Positions 1 through 8,410 of a stretch of DNA of 14,922 nucleotides are shown here, in pieces. The stretch is from Francisellaceae bacterium (GTDB lineage: Bacteria > Pseudomonadota > Gammaproteobacteria > Berkiellales > Berkiellaceae), in assembly GCA_023266415.1 (NCBI GenBank), contig JAHFQG010000005.1:6556-21477 (forward strand), written 5' to 3'. A program made the position numbers and the translations under genes. The first letter of the stretch is position 1; each line of letters starts with the position of its first letter. The notes beneath the pieces are model-generated. The model was not told the DNA's origin and did not search any database. It saw only the letters and a program-made list of their open reading frames with translations.

Positions 1-1
1 C

Positions 2-2731
2 CGAGATCGCCTCACCGTCATCACCGGCTTATCTGGCTCCGGAAAATCCTCTTTGGCCTTCGATACCCTCTATGCGGAAGGACAGCGGCGGTACGTGGAG
101 TCTCTTTCTACCTATGCCCGTCAATTTCTCTCCCTCATGGAAAAACCGGACGTAGAACATATTGAAGGGCTGTCGCCGGCCATTTCCATCGAACAAAAAA
201 CCACCTCCCACAATCCACGCTCAACGGTAGGTACCATCACCGAAATTTACGATTATTTACGCCTACTGTTTGCACGGGTGGGCCAACCTCGTTGTCCTGA
301 GCATCAAACTTTATTAGAGGCGCAAACCATTACTCAAATGTGTGATCAACTCCTGAGCCAACCCGAAGGTAGCGCCTGGATGCTCTTAGCCCCTATGGTC
401 CAAGACCGTAAAGGAGAACAAACCCCGCTGATTGAGCGTCTTCGAGCCTCTGGATTTGTCCGGCTGCAAATAGACGGTCAGTTGTATGACATTGAAGATA
501 CCCCATCCTTAAACCCTAAGCAAAAACATACTATTCACGTGGTGGTCGATCGCTTTAAAATTCAGAATGACATCCGGGTGCGCCTTGCTGAGTCGTTAGA
601 AACCACGCTGCGACTCACCCAAGGCATTGCGCTGGCTCACCGTATGGACAATACCCAAACAGAGCTCTTATTTTCTGCCCAATACGCCTGCCCCGCCTGT
701 GGCTATAGCATGCCTGAGCTAGAACCGCGTCTTTTTTCATTCAACAACCCAGCAGGGGCTTGCCCCACCTGTGATGGTTTAGGACACAAACCTTTTTTTG
801 ACCCAGCCCGCGTGGTGCATCAGCCCACCTTAAGCCTGGCAGCAGGCGCTATTCGTGGATGGGACAGACGAAGCCCTTTTTATTTTCACCTCTTAGAATG
901 TTTGGCCAAACATTATCATTTTGACGTGAAAACCCCTTATAATCAGCTGCCCATTTCCATCCAAACCATCCTGCTTCAGGGAAGTCACGGTGAAAAAATA
1001 CGTTTTGGGAAACGAGTCCACGCGTTTGAAGGAATTTTACCCAACTTAGAAAGACGCTACAAAGACACAGAATCTGACTATATTCGAGAAGAGTTATCGC
1101 ATTTTATTTCAAGCCATCCGTGCCCGGATTGCCAAGGGTCCCGTTTAAATCAAAAAGCCCGCCATGTGTTTATCGATAATACTACTCTGCCCAACATCAC
1201 CCGTCTTTCCATCGAAGACGCACTTCATTTTTTTAAAAATGCAACTTTTACAGGGAAACGTGCTCTCATTGCTGAGAAAATATTAAAGGAAATAGCCCAA
1301 CGCTTACAATTCTTGATGGATGTTGGACTAGAATATTTAACGCTTGACCGTACAGCCGATACGTTATCGGGTGGAGAAGCCCAACGCATTCGGTTGGCTA
1401 GTCAAATTGGGGCTGGGTTGGTGGGCGTCATGTATATTTTGGATGAACCCTCCATTGGGCTTCATCAACGTGATAACGAACGGCTGATTGCCACTTTAAA
1501 ACACTTACGAGACTTGGGAAACACTGTGATTGTGGTCGAACACGATATGGAGGCTATTTTAAGTGCCGATCACGTCATTGATATTGGCCCAGGGGCGGGT
1601 CGCCATGGGGGAGCCATTGTGGCAGAAGGCACCCCACAAGATATTGCGGCCTCTCCTCACTCTTTAACGGGTCAATATTTGAGCGGCCAAAAAAGCATTC
1701 CTATCCCTAAAAAACGCACCCCGGTTGATCCCACCCGTCTGCTAACCCTAGAAGGAGCAACGGGTCATAATTTACAGAATGTCCGAGTGGATATCCCCTT
1801 AGGGTTACTCACGTGTATTACGGGAGTATCCGGATCCGGAAAATCAACCCTTATTAACCATACTTTATACCCCCATGCCGCCCATCAACTGAACGCAGCC
1901 CACCTTCACGATCCCTGCCCTTGCACCCGTATTACGGGGTTTGAGCATTTGGATAAAGTAGTGTGCATTGATCAAAGTCCTATTGGACGCACCCCTCGTT
2001 CCAACCCCGCCACCTATACAGGGCTTTTTACGGCCATCCGAGAACTCTTAGCCCAGACAGGGGAAGCACGTGCTCGGGGCTACCTGGCGGGTCGTTTCAG
2101 CTTTAACGTTCGAGGGGGGCGTTGCGAAGCCTGTGAAGGAGATGGTCTGATTAAGGTTGAAATGCATTTCCTGGCCGATATTTATGTCCCCTGTGATGTT
2201 TGCCATGGAAAGCGGTATAACGAAGAGACGTTACAAATTTACTACAAAGGCAAAAACATACACGATATCTTATCTATGACCATCGAAGAAGCCGCTGCTT
2301 TTTTTGACGCTATTCCCCCCATTCGGCGTCGATTACAGACGTTAATAGAGGTTGGATTAAGCTATATCACGCTAGGTCAGAGTGCAACGACCTTATCGGG
2401 TGGAGAAGCGCAACGAGTAAAGTTAGCAAAAGAACTATCGCGTCGAGATACCGGCCAGACCCTCTATATCCTGGATGAGCCCACCACTGGCCTACATTTT
2501 CAAGATATACAGCACTTATTAGCGGTTTTGCGTGCACTGCAGCATCGGGGGAATACGGTTTTGATTATTGAACATAATTTGGATGTGATTAAAACGGCGG
2601 ACTGGATAATCGATTTAGGTCCGGAAGGGGGCCATAAGGGGGGGACCATCCTAGCGACGGGTACGCCGGAGGCCATTGCTCGTAAGTCCAGCTCCTATAC
2701 GGGGCGGTTTTTAGCCCCCCTATTTAAGTGA
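2..2731 (+). CDS. uvrA: UvrABC system protein A, excision nuclease ATPase subunit (5' end cut by window edge)
   Basis: UvrA is the DNA-damage sensor of nucleotide excision repair. It dimerises, binds distorted DNA and loads UvrB in the cytoplasm. The open frame enters from the left edge and gives 909 residues; comparison with E. coli UvrA as I remember it puts about 22 N-terminal residues outside the window. The first in-frame TTG at 53 lies just after the Walker A motif, so it is not the start. Counting from the first visible codon, I see Walker A GLSGSGKS at 9-16, a zinc module C230-x2-C233/C254-x2-C257, ABC signature LSGGEAQR at 455-462 and Walker B ILDEP near 479-483. The second ATPase half has Walker [10 protein letters not shown] at 608-616, zinc module C708-x2-C711-x19-C731-x2-C734, signature LSGGEAQR at 798-805 and Walker B ILDEP near 823-827. 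All catalytic motifs are intact. It converges on the ribosomal cluster. Confidence 0.98.
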   Translation, partial: RDRLTVITGLSGSGKSSLAFDTLYAEGQRRYVESLSTYARQFLSLMEKPDVEHIEGLSPAISIEQKTTSHNPRSTVGTITEIYDYLRLLFARVGQPRCPEHQTLLEAQTITQMCDQLLSQPEGSAWMLLAPMVQDRKGEQTPLIERLRASGFVRLQIDGQLYDIEDTPSLNPKQKHTIHVVVDRFKIQNDIRVRLAESLETTLRLTQGIALAHRMDNTQTELLFSAQYACPACGYSMPELEPRLFSFNNPAGACPTCDGLGHKPFFDPARVVHQPTLSLAAGAIRGWDRRSPFYFHLLECLAKHYHFDVKTPYNQLPISIQTILLQGSHGEKIRFGKRVHAFEGILPNLERRYKDTESDYIREELSHFISSHPCPDCQGSRLNQKARHVFIDNTTLPNITRLSIEDALHFFKNATFTGKRALIAEKILKEIAQRLQFLMDVGLEYLTLDRTADTLSGGEAQRIRLASQIGAGLVGVMYILDEPSIGLHQRDNERLIATLKHLRDLGNTVIVVEHDMEAILSADHVIDIGPGAGRHGGAIVAEGTPQDIAASPHSLTGQYLSGQKSIPIPKKRTPVDPTRLLTLEGATGHNLQNVRVDIPLGLLTCITGVSGSGKSTLINHTLYPHAAHQLNAAHLHDPCPCTRITGFEHLDKVVCIDQSPIGRTPRSNPATYTGLFTAIRELLAQTGEARARGYLAGRFSFNVRGGRCEACEGDGLIKVEMHFLADIYVPCDVCHGKRYNEETLQIYYKGKNIHDILSMTIEEAAAFFDAIPPIRRRLQTLIEVGLSYITLGQSATTLSGGEAQRVKLAKELSRRDTGQTLYILDEPTTGLHFQDIQHLLAVLRALQHRGNTVLIIEHNLDVIKTADWIIDLGPEGGHKGGTILATGTPEAIARKSSSYTGRFLAPLFK

Positions 2732-2732
2732 T

Positions 2733-2762
2733 TTGGCAAAATTACTTGTTGTGATCTACACT
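2733..2762 (+). promoter_or_regulatory. Candidate sigma-70 promoter for the outer membrane protein gene
   Basis: A TTGGCA box at 2733-2738 and a TACACT box at 2757-2762 are separated by 18 nt, a reasonable match to the sigma-70 consensus. It lies in the 72-nt gap between the uvrA stop and the porin start, the only place for a dedicated promoter. This is by-eye pattern matching. Read-through from uvrA could also drive the gene, because I see no terminator in the gap. Confidence 0.4.
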
Positions 2763-2790
2763 ATGGCTTTAAGGACCTCACAATTGTGAC

Positions 2791-2796
2791 AAGGAG
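2791..2796 (+). promoter_or_regulatory. Shine-Dalgarno sequence fixing the porin start
   Basis: AAGGAG lies 7 nt upstream of the ATG at 2804. It favours that ATG over the in-frame GTG at 2786, which sits upstream of the ribosome binding site and would add six polar residues ahead of the signal peptide. Confidence 0.8.
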
Positions 2797-2803
2797 CTTG
2801 ATA

Positions 2804-3580
2804 ATGCGTAACGTTCTGACATCTGCGGCTTGTATAGCGCTTGGTACCCTCATGTCCCTCTCTGTCAATGCCGGCGGCATAGACAAACCCTCTCATGGTG
2901 GCCATAAAGTGGGCAAATGGTATGTTCGGGCCGATGTGGGCCAAACAGCTTGGCATAACTACAATGGGGTCATTAGCAATCAAATCAACACAGGCAATAC
3001 GGATATGTGGCCTCAGTGGCAAATGGATAAAAAGACCCAATTTGGGGTTGGGGTGGGCCGTTGCTTACCTTTCCATCTCAGAACCGATCTGTTAATGCAA
3101 CGTACCGGTATGTCCTCCATGATGTCCCGTAACACGGCTATTCGGAGCATCGGATATGGTGATTTGTATGGTAGCGTACAATCGACTTCCACCTTCCTAA
3201 ACTTCTATTGGGACTTAAAAGGCTATAGCCATCTGTTGTCCCGTTGGGGTGTTAACCCTTATCTTGGGGTAGGGGCTGGGCTGGCTCAAAACAAAATGGG
3301 GGCCATTACAGAAATGTCTCAAGGGACACAAAACATTGTGGCTCATATCCCTGAACATACCAACTGGGCGGCTGCTCAGCAGTATGGTGGGGGGATTATG
3401 TATTCTTTTGGCAAAACCCCTTTCTCCCTCGACTTCAGTGCCATGCACGTGGATACCGGAGAAGCTCGGTCTGCTGCGCAAATGGACGTTAATTCCAGTT
3501 CTGAAGAACAGTTAATCAGCCCTGCGGCGGTCAAGTTAAGAGGCAGCCGTTGGAACGTTGGGTTACATTATAAGTTCTAA
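2804..3580 (+). CDS. Secreted outer membrane beta-barrel protein, opacity/OmpA-barrel-like, function unknown
   Basis: I do not recognise a specific gene. The 258-residue product starts with a classic Sec signal peptide: a short basic N-terminus, a hydrophobic stretch at about 4-20, and a likely signal peptidase I site after VNA at 21-23. The mature protein has alternating hydrophobic/polar segments typical of an 8- to 10-strand barrel, for example at 38-46, 79-86, 90-100, 131-138, 151-160, 195-202 and 207-213. It ends in Phe-258 within a final strand (248-258), the usual recognition signal for the Bam assembly machinery. Glycine-rich strands resemble opacity-family and small porin-like surface proteins. 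The loop at about 164-190 is polar and probably surface exposed. It stands alone between uvrA and a bidirectional terminator, with its own likely promoter. Adhesion, immune interaction or small-molecule passage are all possible. The cell location is fairly sure; the role is not. Confidence 0.8.
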   Translation: MRNVLTSAACIALGTLMSLSVNAGGIDKPSHGGHKVGKWYVRADVGQTAWHNYNGVISNQINTGNTDMWPQWQMDKKTQFGVGVGRCLPFHLRTDLLMQRTGMSSMMSRNTAIRSIGYGDLYGSVQSTSTFLNFYWDLKGYSHLLSRWGVNPYLGVGAGLAQNKMGAITEMSQGTQNIVAHIPEHTNWAAAQQYGGGIMYSFGKTPFSLDFSAMHVDTGEARSAAQMDVNSSSEEQLISPAAVKLRGSRWNVGLHYKF

Positions 3581-3587
3581 AATGCAG

Positions 3588-3607
3588 GGGCGCAGCATGC
3601 TGCGCCC
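3588..3607. repeat. Perfect 20-bp palindrome upstream of the terminator
   Basis: Two 10-bp arms, GGGCGCAGCA and its exact complement, abut with no spacer, 7 nt after the porin stop codon. In RNA the central bases would form the loop, leaving a GC-rich stem of 7-8 bp. There is no T-run directly after it. It may be a 3' stabilising or pausing hairpin that assists the terminator 8 nt further on, or a protein-binding site. Confidence 0.7.
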
Positions 3608-3615
3608 GTGTTGTC

Positions 3616-3639
3616 AAAAAGCCACTTTCGTGGCTTTTT
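3616..3639. terminator. Bidirectional intrinsic terminator between the porin gene and rplQ
   Basis: AAAAAGCCAC and GTGGCTTTTT form a 10-bp stem around a TTTC loop. On the plus strand the stem runs into nine T residues (3635-3643). On the minus strand the A-tract becomes a run of five T residues. It lies exactly in the convergent gap, so it can end both the porin transcript and the long ribosomal alpha-operon transcript. Confidence 0.9.
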
Positions 3640-3645
3640 TTTTGT

Positions 3646-4011
3646 TTACGCGACTTTTTTTTCGACCAGCTCTACGAGGGCGATGGGGGCGGTATCCCCT
3701 GGACGGAAGCCGCATTTAAGCAGGCGGAGATAGCCTCCTGGGCGATTTTTATTACGCGGTGCAACATCGGCAAAGAGTTTACTGACGGCGATTTTATCAC
3801 GCAGTCTGCTAAACACCAGTCGACGGTTAGCGACTGTATCTATTTTGGCCAAGGTGATGAGGGGTTCGAGGATCCGACGCAGCTCTTTGGCTTTAGGCAA
3901 TGTGGTGCGTATGACTTCGTGGTGAATAACGGATGCGGCCATATTACGAAACATAGCGCCACGATGGGAGCTGGTACGACTTAGTTGTATACCTGAATTA
4001 CGGTGTCTCAT
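3646..4011 (-). CDS. rplQ: 50S ribosomal protein L17
   Basis: L17 is a 50S protein located near the polypeptide exit tunnel. The 121-residue product opens with [12 protein letters not shown] and carries the family hallmark [17 protein letters not shown] at about 16-32, followed by [11 protein letters not shown]. Length is close to the E. coli protein (127). It is the last gene of the alpha operon, as in other gammaproteobacteria, and starts 9 nt after the rpoA stop codon. The weak TAAGG ribosome binding site overlaps that stop, so re-initiation by ribosomes leaving rpoA is likely. A bidirectional terminator lies directly downstream. Confidence 0.97.
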   Translation of the reverse strand: MRHRNSGIQLSRTSSHRGAMFRNMAASVIHHEVIRTTLPKAKELRRILEPLITLAKIDTVANRRLVFSRLRDKIAVSKLFADVAPRNKNRPGGYLRLLKCGFRPGDTAPIALVELVEKKVA

Positions 4012-4020
4012 AGTTTAACC

Positions 4021-5019
4021 TTACTTAATGATTTCTCTTCTTTCCAGATGTGCTGGGGGCCAATTTTCCAATTTCATACCGAGTGACAAGCCACGGTCGG
4101 CCAGCACGTCTTTGATTTCGGTGAGGGATTTTTTGCCCAAATTAGGGGTTTTGAGCAATTCCATTTCGGAGCGATGAATGAGATCTCCAATGTAGTAAAT
4201 ATTTTCTGCTTTGAGGCAATTGGCAGATCGGACGGTGAGTTCCAGCTCGTCAACGGGGCGAAGCAGGAGAGGATCTATCCCACCAGCGGCTTCGGATTCG
4301 GAGGATTTTTCATCGCCTCGCAGGTCAACGAAGACGGAAAGTTGATCTTTGAGAATGGCGGCTGCGCGACGGATGGCTTCTTCGGGGTCAATTGTGCCAT
4401 CGGTTTCTAATTCCAGAATAAGTTCATCTAAGTCAGTCCGGTTTTCGACTCGAGCGTTTTCAATTTGGCAAGACACGCGACGAATGGGACTGAAAGAGGC
4501 ATCTAGATGTAGGGTGCCTATTTTTTGTCCTTCTTCGATGTGGAGGCGGCGTGTTGAGGCTGGTTCATAACCACGACCTCTGGCGACCACCAAGGTGACT
4601 TTGAAATCGGTGTCTTGGGTGAGGTTGGCAATGATGTGTTTTGGATTAATGATTTCGACATCGTGGTCAACACTGATATCCCCTGCGGTCACGACGCCTG
4701 TTTTGGTTTTATGAAGGGTGAGTTCAACGCGATCTTTAGCGTGTAGTCGAATGGCGATGCCCTTTAAATTTTGGAGGATTTCAATGACATCTTCTTGAAC
4801 GCCTGGAATGGTCGTATATTCATGCAAGACGCCTGCAATTTCGGCCTCGATGACAGCACAGCCGGGCATAGAAGACAGCAAAATACGACGTAAGGCGTTA
4901 CCTAAGGTATGCCCAAAACCGCGCGGGAGAGGCTTTAAGGCCACTCTGGCACGACAAGGCCCGGTCTCTTGCACCAGGATAGAGCGTGGCTTTAAAAATT
5001 CGGTGACGATCTGTGACAT
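4021..5019 (-). CDS. rpoA: DNA-directed RNA polymerase subunit alpha
   Basis: Alpha forms the dimer on which beta and beta' assemble, and its C-terminal domain contacts UP elements and activators. The 332-residue protein has the usual length. The N-terminal domain contains [17 protein letters not shown] at 37-53, the dimer and beta-contact region. A flexible acidic/serine-rich linker covers about 235-250. The C-terminal domain from about 255 contains [11 protein letters not shown] at 262-272, in which Arg-264 corresponds to the DNA-binding Arg-265 of E. coli, then [16 protein letters not shown] and a final NWPPA motif. All key residues appear kept. The start ATG has a strong GGAGGA site 5 nt away, which itself follows a run of eight C residues. 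It lies between rpsD and rplQ in the alpha operon. Confidence 0.98.
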   Translation of the reverse strand: MSQIVTEFLKPRSILVQETGPCRARVALKPLPRGFGHTLGNALRRILLSSMPGCAVIEAEIAGVLHEYTTIPGVQEDVIEILQNLKGIAIRLHAKDRVELTLHKTKTGVVTAGDISVDHDVEIINPKHIIANLTQDTDFKVTLVVARGRGYEPASTRRLHIEEGQKIGTLHLDASFSPIRRVSCQIENARVENRTDLDELILELETDGTIDPEEAIRRAAAILKDQLSVFVDLRGDEKSSESEAAGGIDPLLLRPVDELELTVRSANCLKAENIYYIGDLIHRSEMELLKTPNLGKKSLTEIKDVLADRGLSLGMKLENWPPAHLERREIIK

Positions 5020-5024
5020 TATAT

Positions 5025-5038
5025 TCCTCCGGGGGGGG
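5025..5038 (-). promoter_or_regulatory. rpoA Shine-Dalgarno site preceded by a C8 homopolymer
   Basis: In the transcript, the rpsD stop codon is followed by one U, eight C residues (5038-5031), then GGAGGA (5030-5025) and, 5 nt later, the rpoA ATG. The Shine-Dalgarno sequence is strong. The homopolymer fills most of this 20-nt gap. Confidence 0.8.
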
Positions 5039-5039
5039 A

Positions 5040-5654
5040 TTACTTCGAGTAAAGCTCGACCACGAGTTGTTCATTAATATCCCAAGGCAAATCACTGCGC
5101 TCTGGAACACGTTTGTACACACCGGTGCAAGCGGTGGCATCTACTTGGACCCAATCGGGAAATTCACGTTCAGAGGCTTTTTGCAAAGCCTCTTGAATAC
5201 GGGTTTGGGCCCGTGCTTTTTCACGAACAGCCACGGTGTGGCTGGCTTTTACTTGAAAAGAGGGGATATTCACTACTTTTTCGTTGACCATGATACCTCG
5301 GTGGGACACCAACTGGCGGGCTTCTTTACGGGTAGCAGCGAATCCCATGCGATAGACGACGTTGTCTAGGCGGCCTTCGAGTAGTTGCAACAGGATAACG
5401 CCTGTGGAACCTTTACGACGTGCAGCTTCGACATACAAGCGATGGAATTGTTTTTCCAGAACGCCGTATTTGAAGCGCAACTGTTGTTTGGCAGCTAACT
5501 GCAAGCCATAGTCGGTGCTTCGTTTCTTTTTAGAGCCATGTTGTCCAGGGGGCAGTGCGAGATCACATTTTGTTTTAATGTCTCTGCTTTTAAAATCTAA
5601 GTCCATCTCGTAGCGACGGGATAAGCGACATGTGGGTCCGATATATTTTGCCAT
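5040..5654 (-). CDS. rpsD: 30S ribosomal protein S4
   Basis: S4 nucleates 30S assembly by binding the 5' domain of 16S rRNA and helps form the mRNA entry site. In E. coli it also represses the alpha operon by binding the rpsM leader. The 204-residue product starts [14 protein letters not shown] and has the PPGQHG motif at about 45-50. The S4 RNA-binding domain contains [20 protein letters not shown] followed by [10 protein letters not shown], and the protein ends VVELYSK. The ATG at 5654 was chosen because it matches the family N-terminus and has a GTAGGTG site 5 nt upstream. An in-frame extension to 5726 would run into rpsK coding sequence. Its place between rpsK and rpoA is typical of gamma- and betaproteobacteria; alphaproteobacteria usually carry rpsD elsewhere. 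Confidence 0.98.
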   Translation of the reverse strand: MAKYIGPTCRLSRRYEMDLDFKSRDIKTKCDLALPPGQHGSKKKRSTDYGLQLAAKQQLRFKYGVLEKQFHRLYVEAARRKGSTGVILLQLLEGRLDNVVYRMGFAATRKEARQLVSHRGIMVNEKVVNIPSFQVKASHTVAVREKARAQTRIQEALQKASEREFPDWVQVDATACTGVYKRVPERSDLPWDINEQLVVELYSK

Positions 5655-5670
5655 TTTTGCACCTACTACC

Positions 5671-6042
5671 TTAAACGCGACGTTCTTTGGATGGACGGCA
5701 TCCGTTGAAAGGGATGCCTGTGACATCGTAAATGCCGGTGATATGGCAATACGTTTTCACGGCACGAGCGGCGGCTTCCCGACCTGAGCCAGGGCCTGCT
5801 ACCCGAATTTCTGCATTTTCAATGCCGTACATATCTTTAGCCTTTTGACAAGCTTTGTCAGCGGCGACTTGGGCGGCGAAGGGGGTACTCTTGCGAGATC
5901 CTCGAAACCCACTGCCACCAGAAGTTGCCCAAGACAGGACATTGCCTTTGGCATCGGTGACGGTGATGAGGGTGTTGTTAAAAGAAGCGTAGATGCAGAC
6001 CACGGCGTCCGTTACTACTCTTTTCGTTTTCTTTTTTGCCAT
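5671..6042 (-). CDS. rpsK: 30S ribosomal protein S11
   Basis: S11 sits on the 30S platform beside the E site and the Shine-Dalgarno helix. The 123-residue protein has the family core: [41 protein letters not shown], and the terminal [11 protein letters not shown] that corresponds to the conserved GCRPxKxRRV tail. It is slightly shorter than E. coli S11 (129), with a shorter basic N-terminus. The segment around [17 protein letters not shown] is more divergent, and one residue shorter, than the E. coli NAAGFRITNITDVTPIP. The start ATG has no clear Shine-Dalgarno sequence: the 27-nt gap from rpsM offers only TTGGTAAC. Translation may depend on coupling to rpsM. Confidence 0.96.
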   Translation of the reverse strand: MAKKKTKRVVTDAVVCIYASFNNTLITVTDAKGNVLSWATSGGSGFRGSRKSTPFAAQVAADKACQKAKDMYGIENAEIRVAGPGSGREAAARAVKTYCHITGIYDVTGIPFNGCRPSKERRV

Positions 6043-6069
6043 ATTCAGTTACCAATTTTAATGAGTGAA

Positions 6070-6474
6070 TTACTTTGTATTGACGGGTTTAGCCGTATTG
6101 CTGATTGGACGTTTTGGTTTCCCAGAGCGTCCTTTTCGAGTTCTGGCGTTTGTACGCGTACGCTGACCCCGAACGGGTAAGCCTTGGCGATGACGTAGTC
6201 CTCGATAACACTTAATGTCTCCCAATCGTTTGATAGCGGAAGACACTTTTCGGCGCAAGTCCCCTTCCAAGGTGAGGGTGGTGGTTACTTCCCGGATGGC
6301 TTTAAGTTCATCTTCGGAGAGATCTTTCACCTTTGTGGAAGGCGCGACGGCGGCCTTATCACAAATTTTCTGGGCGGTAGGGCGACCAATGCCATAGACG
6401 TCTGTGAGGGCAATCACCACATGACTACCGGATCTGAGAACGACGTTTTCTATACGAACCGAAGCTATACTCAT
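6070..6474 (-). CDS. rpsM: 30S ribosomal protein S13, with extended ends
   Basis: S13 is in the 30S head, where it forms bridges to the 50S subunit and its C-terminal tail touches P-site tRNA. The conserved parts are clear: [19 protein letters not shown] near 19-38, [19 protein letters not shown], and [18 protein letters not shown] followed by NARTRKG. At 134 residues it is longer than the roughly 118 of E. coli. The N-terminus (about 1-18, including VLRSGSH) differs from the usual ARIAGVNIP and is about four residues longer. The C-terminus goes about 20 residues past TRKG with a basic, Pro/Lys-rich tail. The start is supported by GGAGAG eight nucleotides upstream. It is the first gene of the alpha operon and follows the only sizeable gap (65 nt) in the cluster. 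Confidence 0.96.
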   Translation of the reverse strand: MSIASVRIENVVLRSGSHVVIALTDVYGIGRPTAQKICDKAAVAPSTKVKDLSEDELKAIREVTTTLTLEGDLRRKVSSAIKRLGDIKCYRGLRHRQGLPVRGQRTRTNARTRKGRSGKPKRPISNTAKPVNTK

Positions 6475-6504
6475 TAAGTTAACTCTCCAAATAACACCTG
6501 TCCT

Positions 6505-6520
6505 GCAACCGAAAGGTTAC
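6505..6520 (-). promoter_or_regulatory. Small hairpin in the rpsM leader
   Basis: Within the 65-nt rpmJ-rpsM gap the transcript can fold GUAACC-UUUC-GGUUGC, six pairs including one G-U. In E. coli the leader of this operon is the target of S4 feedback repression, through a pseudoknot. The position fits such a role, but I cannot identify a full pseudoknot here, and the stem is short. Confidence 0.25.
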
Positions 6521-6532
6521 GCGAACTGATTT

Positions 6533-6567
6533 AAAAAATCTAGCCCTGAACTTGCTTATGACGGGCT
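6533..6567 (-). terminator. Possible weak terminator or attenuator at the end of rpmJ
   Basis: On the minus strand, AGCCC (6567-6563) can pair with GGGCT (6546-6542) across a 16-nt loop, followed by AGAT and then a T-rich stretch (6538-6533). The stem overlaps the last codons of rpmJ. In E. coli the spc operon ends after rpmJ, so an attenuator here is plausible, but the stem is only 5 bp and the loop is large. Confidence 0.25.
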
Positions 6568-6653
6568 TCTTTGCAGAGGATCCGCACTTTGCCATGGCGA
6601 CGAACCACTTTACAGTCTTTACATATACGCTTAACCGACGCTCTTACTTTCAT
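6540..6653 (-). CDS. rpmJ: 50S ribosomal protein L36, zinc-binding form
   Basis: L36 is the smallest 50S protein and helps organise 23S rRNA. Translating the minus strand from the ATG at 6653 gives 37 residues: [17 protein letters not shown] at the start and HKQVQG at the end. Cys-11, Cys-14, Cys-27 and His-32 form the C-x2-C-x12-C-x4-H zinc ribbon, so this is the zinc-dependent (C+) type; species with C+ L36 may induce a C- paralogue under zinc starvation. It follows secY by 15 nt with an AAGGG ribosome binding site. The secY-rpmJ-rpsM order without infA or adk is typical of gammaproteobacteria. Confidence 0.96.
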   Translation of the reverse strand: MKVRASVKRICKDCKVVRRHGKVRILCKEARHKQVQG

Positions 6654-6668
6654 TATGTTACCCTTTTT

Positions 6669-7967
6669 CTATCGTCTACTGCTTAAATTGGCCTTTTTAA
6701 TCAAACTTTCGTACTGTTTTGCCATTAAATGGGACTGTATTTGGGTGATAAAGTCCATGACCACCAGCACCACAATGAGCAGGGAGGTGCCCCCAAAATA
6801 AAAGGGGACCTGCCAACCTAAAATGAGAAATTCGGGCAACAGGGCGACGGCGGTGATATAAACAGCGCCTGCCAAGGTTAACCGAGTAACCACGTTATCG
6901 ATATAGTCGGCTGTTTGTTCTCCGGGCCGTATACCGGGTAAAAAAGCCCCCGATTTCTTTAAGTTATCGGCGGTTTCTTTGGGGTTAAACACCAAAGCTG
7001 TATAGACAAAACAGAAGAAAACGATAGCGATGGCGAATAATACCACATAAACAGGTTGTCCGGGAGATAAAGCCAAACTAATATCGGTGAGCCACGTGAA
7101 TTGTTGGGATTGTCCAAACCACTGAGCCAAGGTGGCGGGGAATAGGATGATGGTAGAGGCAAAAATGGGGGGAATGACGCCCGCCATATTCACTTTGAGG
7201 GGTAAATGGCTTTGTTGGACCCCGACAGTGCCTTGGCGACGGGCATAACTGACTGTGATACGTCGTTGGCCGCGTTCGACAAAGACCACGAAGGCGGTGA
7301 TCCCCAGTAAGACGAGGAGCAAGAAGACCAGGGCCAGGGGTTGCAGCATACCTTGGCGGACTTGTTCGAAAGTACTGGCAATGGCGCTGGGGATACCAGA
7401 CACAATGCCTGAAAAAATAATCAGTGAAATACCATTCCCAACACCCCGTTCAGTAATTTGTTCACCGAGCCACATAAGAAAGAGGGTTCCGGTAACCAAA
7501 GTAAGGGTGGTGAGGAAATAGAAGCCCGTGCCGGGATCGAGGGCAATCCCGGCATTGGCCAGATAGCGGGCCATACCGAAGGCTTGAAACGTAGCCAAGC
7601 CTAGGGTGCCAAAGCGGGTATAGCGGGCAATTTTGCGTCGTCCGGATTCTCCTTCCTTTTTTAATTGCTCTAAGGTGGGAGAGACGGAGGTCATAATTTG
7701 GATGATGATGGAGGCGGAGATATAGGGCATAATGCCTAAGGCAAACACAGTTAGACGAGACAGAGCACCACCTGAAAACAGGTTAAAGAAACCCAGAATG
7801 CCGTTTTGGTTATCTGAAAACAGTTCAGCCAATCGGTTGGGATCAAGGCCTGGAACGGGGATATGGGCGCCAATGCGATAGACAACAAGGGCCAGAAACA
7901 CGAACCAAAGGCGTTGTTTCAGCTCTGTCAGACCGCGTGTTGCTCCGGTTATCCCCTGCTGCATCAT
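6669..7967 (-). CDS. secY: Preprotein translocase channel subunit SecY
   Basis: SecY is the pore of the SecYEG translocon in the inner membrane and passes secreted and membrane proteins such as the porin encoded nearby. The 432-residue protein has the expected ten hydrophobic membrane segments. Signature stretches include [20 protein letters not shown] leading into [10 protein letters not shown] (plug and TM2), [42 protein letters not shown] (cytosolic loop 4), [20 protein letters not shown], and [15 protein letters not shown] (loop 5, which contacts SecA or the ribosome). It ends [14 protein letters not shown]. Two consecutive ATGs open the gene; the first lies only 2 nt after the rplO stop codon, which suggests strong translational coupling. 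Confidence 0.98.
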   Translation of the reverse strand: MMQQGITGATRGLTELKQRLWFVFLALVVYRIGAHIPVPGLDPNRLAELFSDNQNGILGFFNLFSGGALSRLTVFALGIMPYISASIIIQIMTSVSPTLEQLKKEGESGRRKIARYTRFGTLGLATFQAFGMARYLANAGIALDPGTGFYFLTTLTLVTGTLFLMWLGEQITERGVGNGISLIIFSGIVSGIPSAIASTFEQVRQGMLQPLALVFLLLVLLGITAFVVFVERGQRRITVSYARRQGTVGVQQSHLPLKVNMAGVIPPIFASTIILFPATLAQWFGQSQQFTWLTDISLALSPGQPVYVVLFAIAIVFFCFVYTALVFNPKETADNLKKSGAFLPGIRPGEQTADYIDNVVTRLTLAGAVYITAVALLPEFLILGWQVPFYFGGTSLLIVVLVVMDFITQIQSHLMAKQYESLIKKANLSSRR

Positions 7968-7969
7968 AA

Positions 7970-8410
7970 TTAGGCTTCCACCGTGCCACCAGCGGCTTCG
8001 ATGGCCGCACGTGCACCGGCAGTGACAGCGATACCCTTGAGGGTAAGGGATCTTTCCAGGGTACCTTTGAGCATAACCCTGACGCGTTCTTTATCGCGGC
8101 GAACCAATCCGAGTACTTTTAGGGTATCCAGGTCGACCACTTGGCAATCGGCTGGCAGGGTATTCAGTTCATGCAAGCGGACTTCGGCGGTGACCATTTT
8201 AAGGCGAGAGGTGAACCCAAATTTTGGCAAACGGCGTTGTAAGGGCATTTGACCGCCCTCGAACCCAACTTTATGGTAGCCACCTGCGCGGGCTTTTTGG
8301 CCTTTATGGCCTCGACCGGCGGTTTTACCCAAACCACTCCCTTTACCTCGACCCACCCGAGTAGGGGCTTGACGAGAACCGGGGGCGGGAGAAAGCGTGT
8401 TTAATCGCAT
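7970..8410 (-). CDS. rplO: 50S ribosomal protein L15
   Basis: L15 is a late-assembling 50S protein with a long N-terminal arm that reaches into 23S rRNA. The 146 residues contain the glycine/basic arm ([20 protein letters not shown] at 18-37), then [18 protein letters not shown], and an alanine/glycine-rich C-terminus ([17 protein letters not shown]). Length equals the usual 144-146. Its ATG overlaps the 3' end of rpmD by 10 nt, and secY follows 2 nt after its stop. The order rpmD-rplO-secY is the standard spc arrangement. Confidence 0.98.
   Translation of the reverse strand: MRLNTLSPAPGSRQAPTRVGRGKGSGLGKTAGRGHKGQKARAGGYHKVGFEGGQMPLQRRLPKFGFTSRLKMVTAEVRLHELNTLPADCQVVDLDTLKVLGLVRRDKERVRVMLKGTLERSLTLKGIAVTAGARAAIEAAGGTVEA

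Noticed and set aside
2756..3040. 94-codon open frame on the minus strand under the porin gene
   Set aside because: It covers the porin promoter, signal peptide and first strands; the plus-strand signal peptide, ribosome binding site and barrel pattern are much stronger.
5013..5369. 118-codon open frame on the plus strand opposite rpsD
   Set aside because: It lies over a fully conserved S4 gene and shows no family motif or start signal.
5655..5726. Longer N-terminus for rpsD starting at 5726
   Set aside because: The extra 24 residues are read from rpsK coding sequence in another frame. The ATG at 5654 matches the S4 family start and has its own ribosome binding site.
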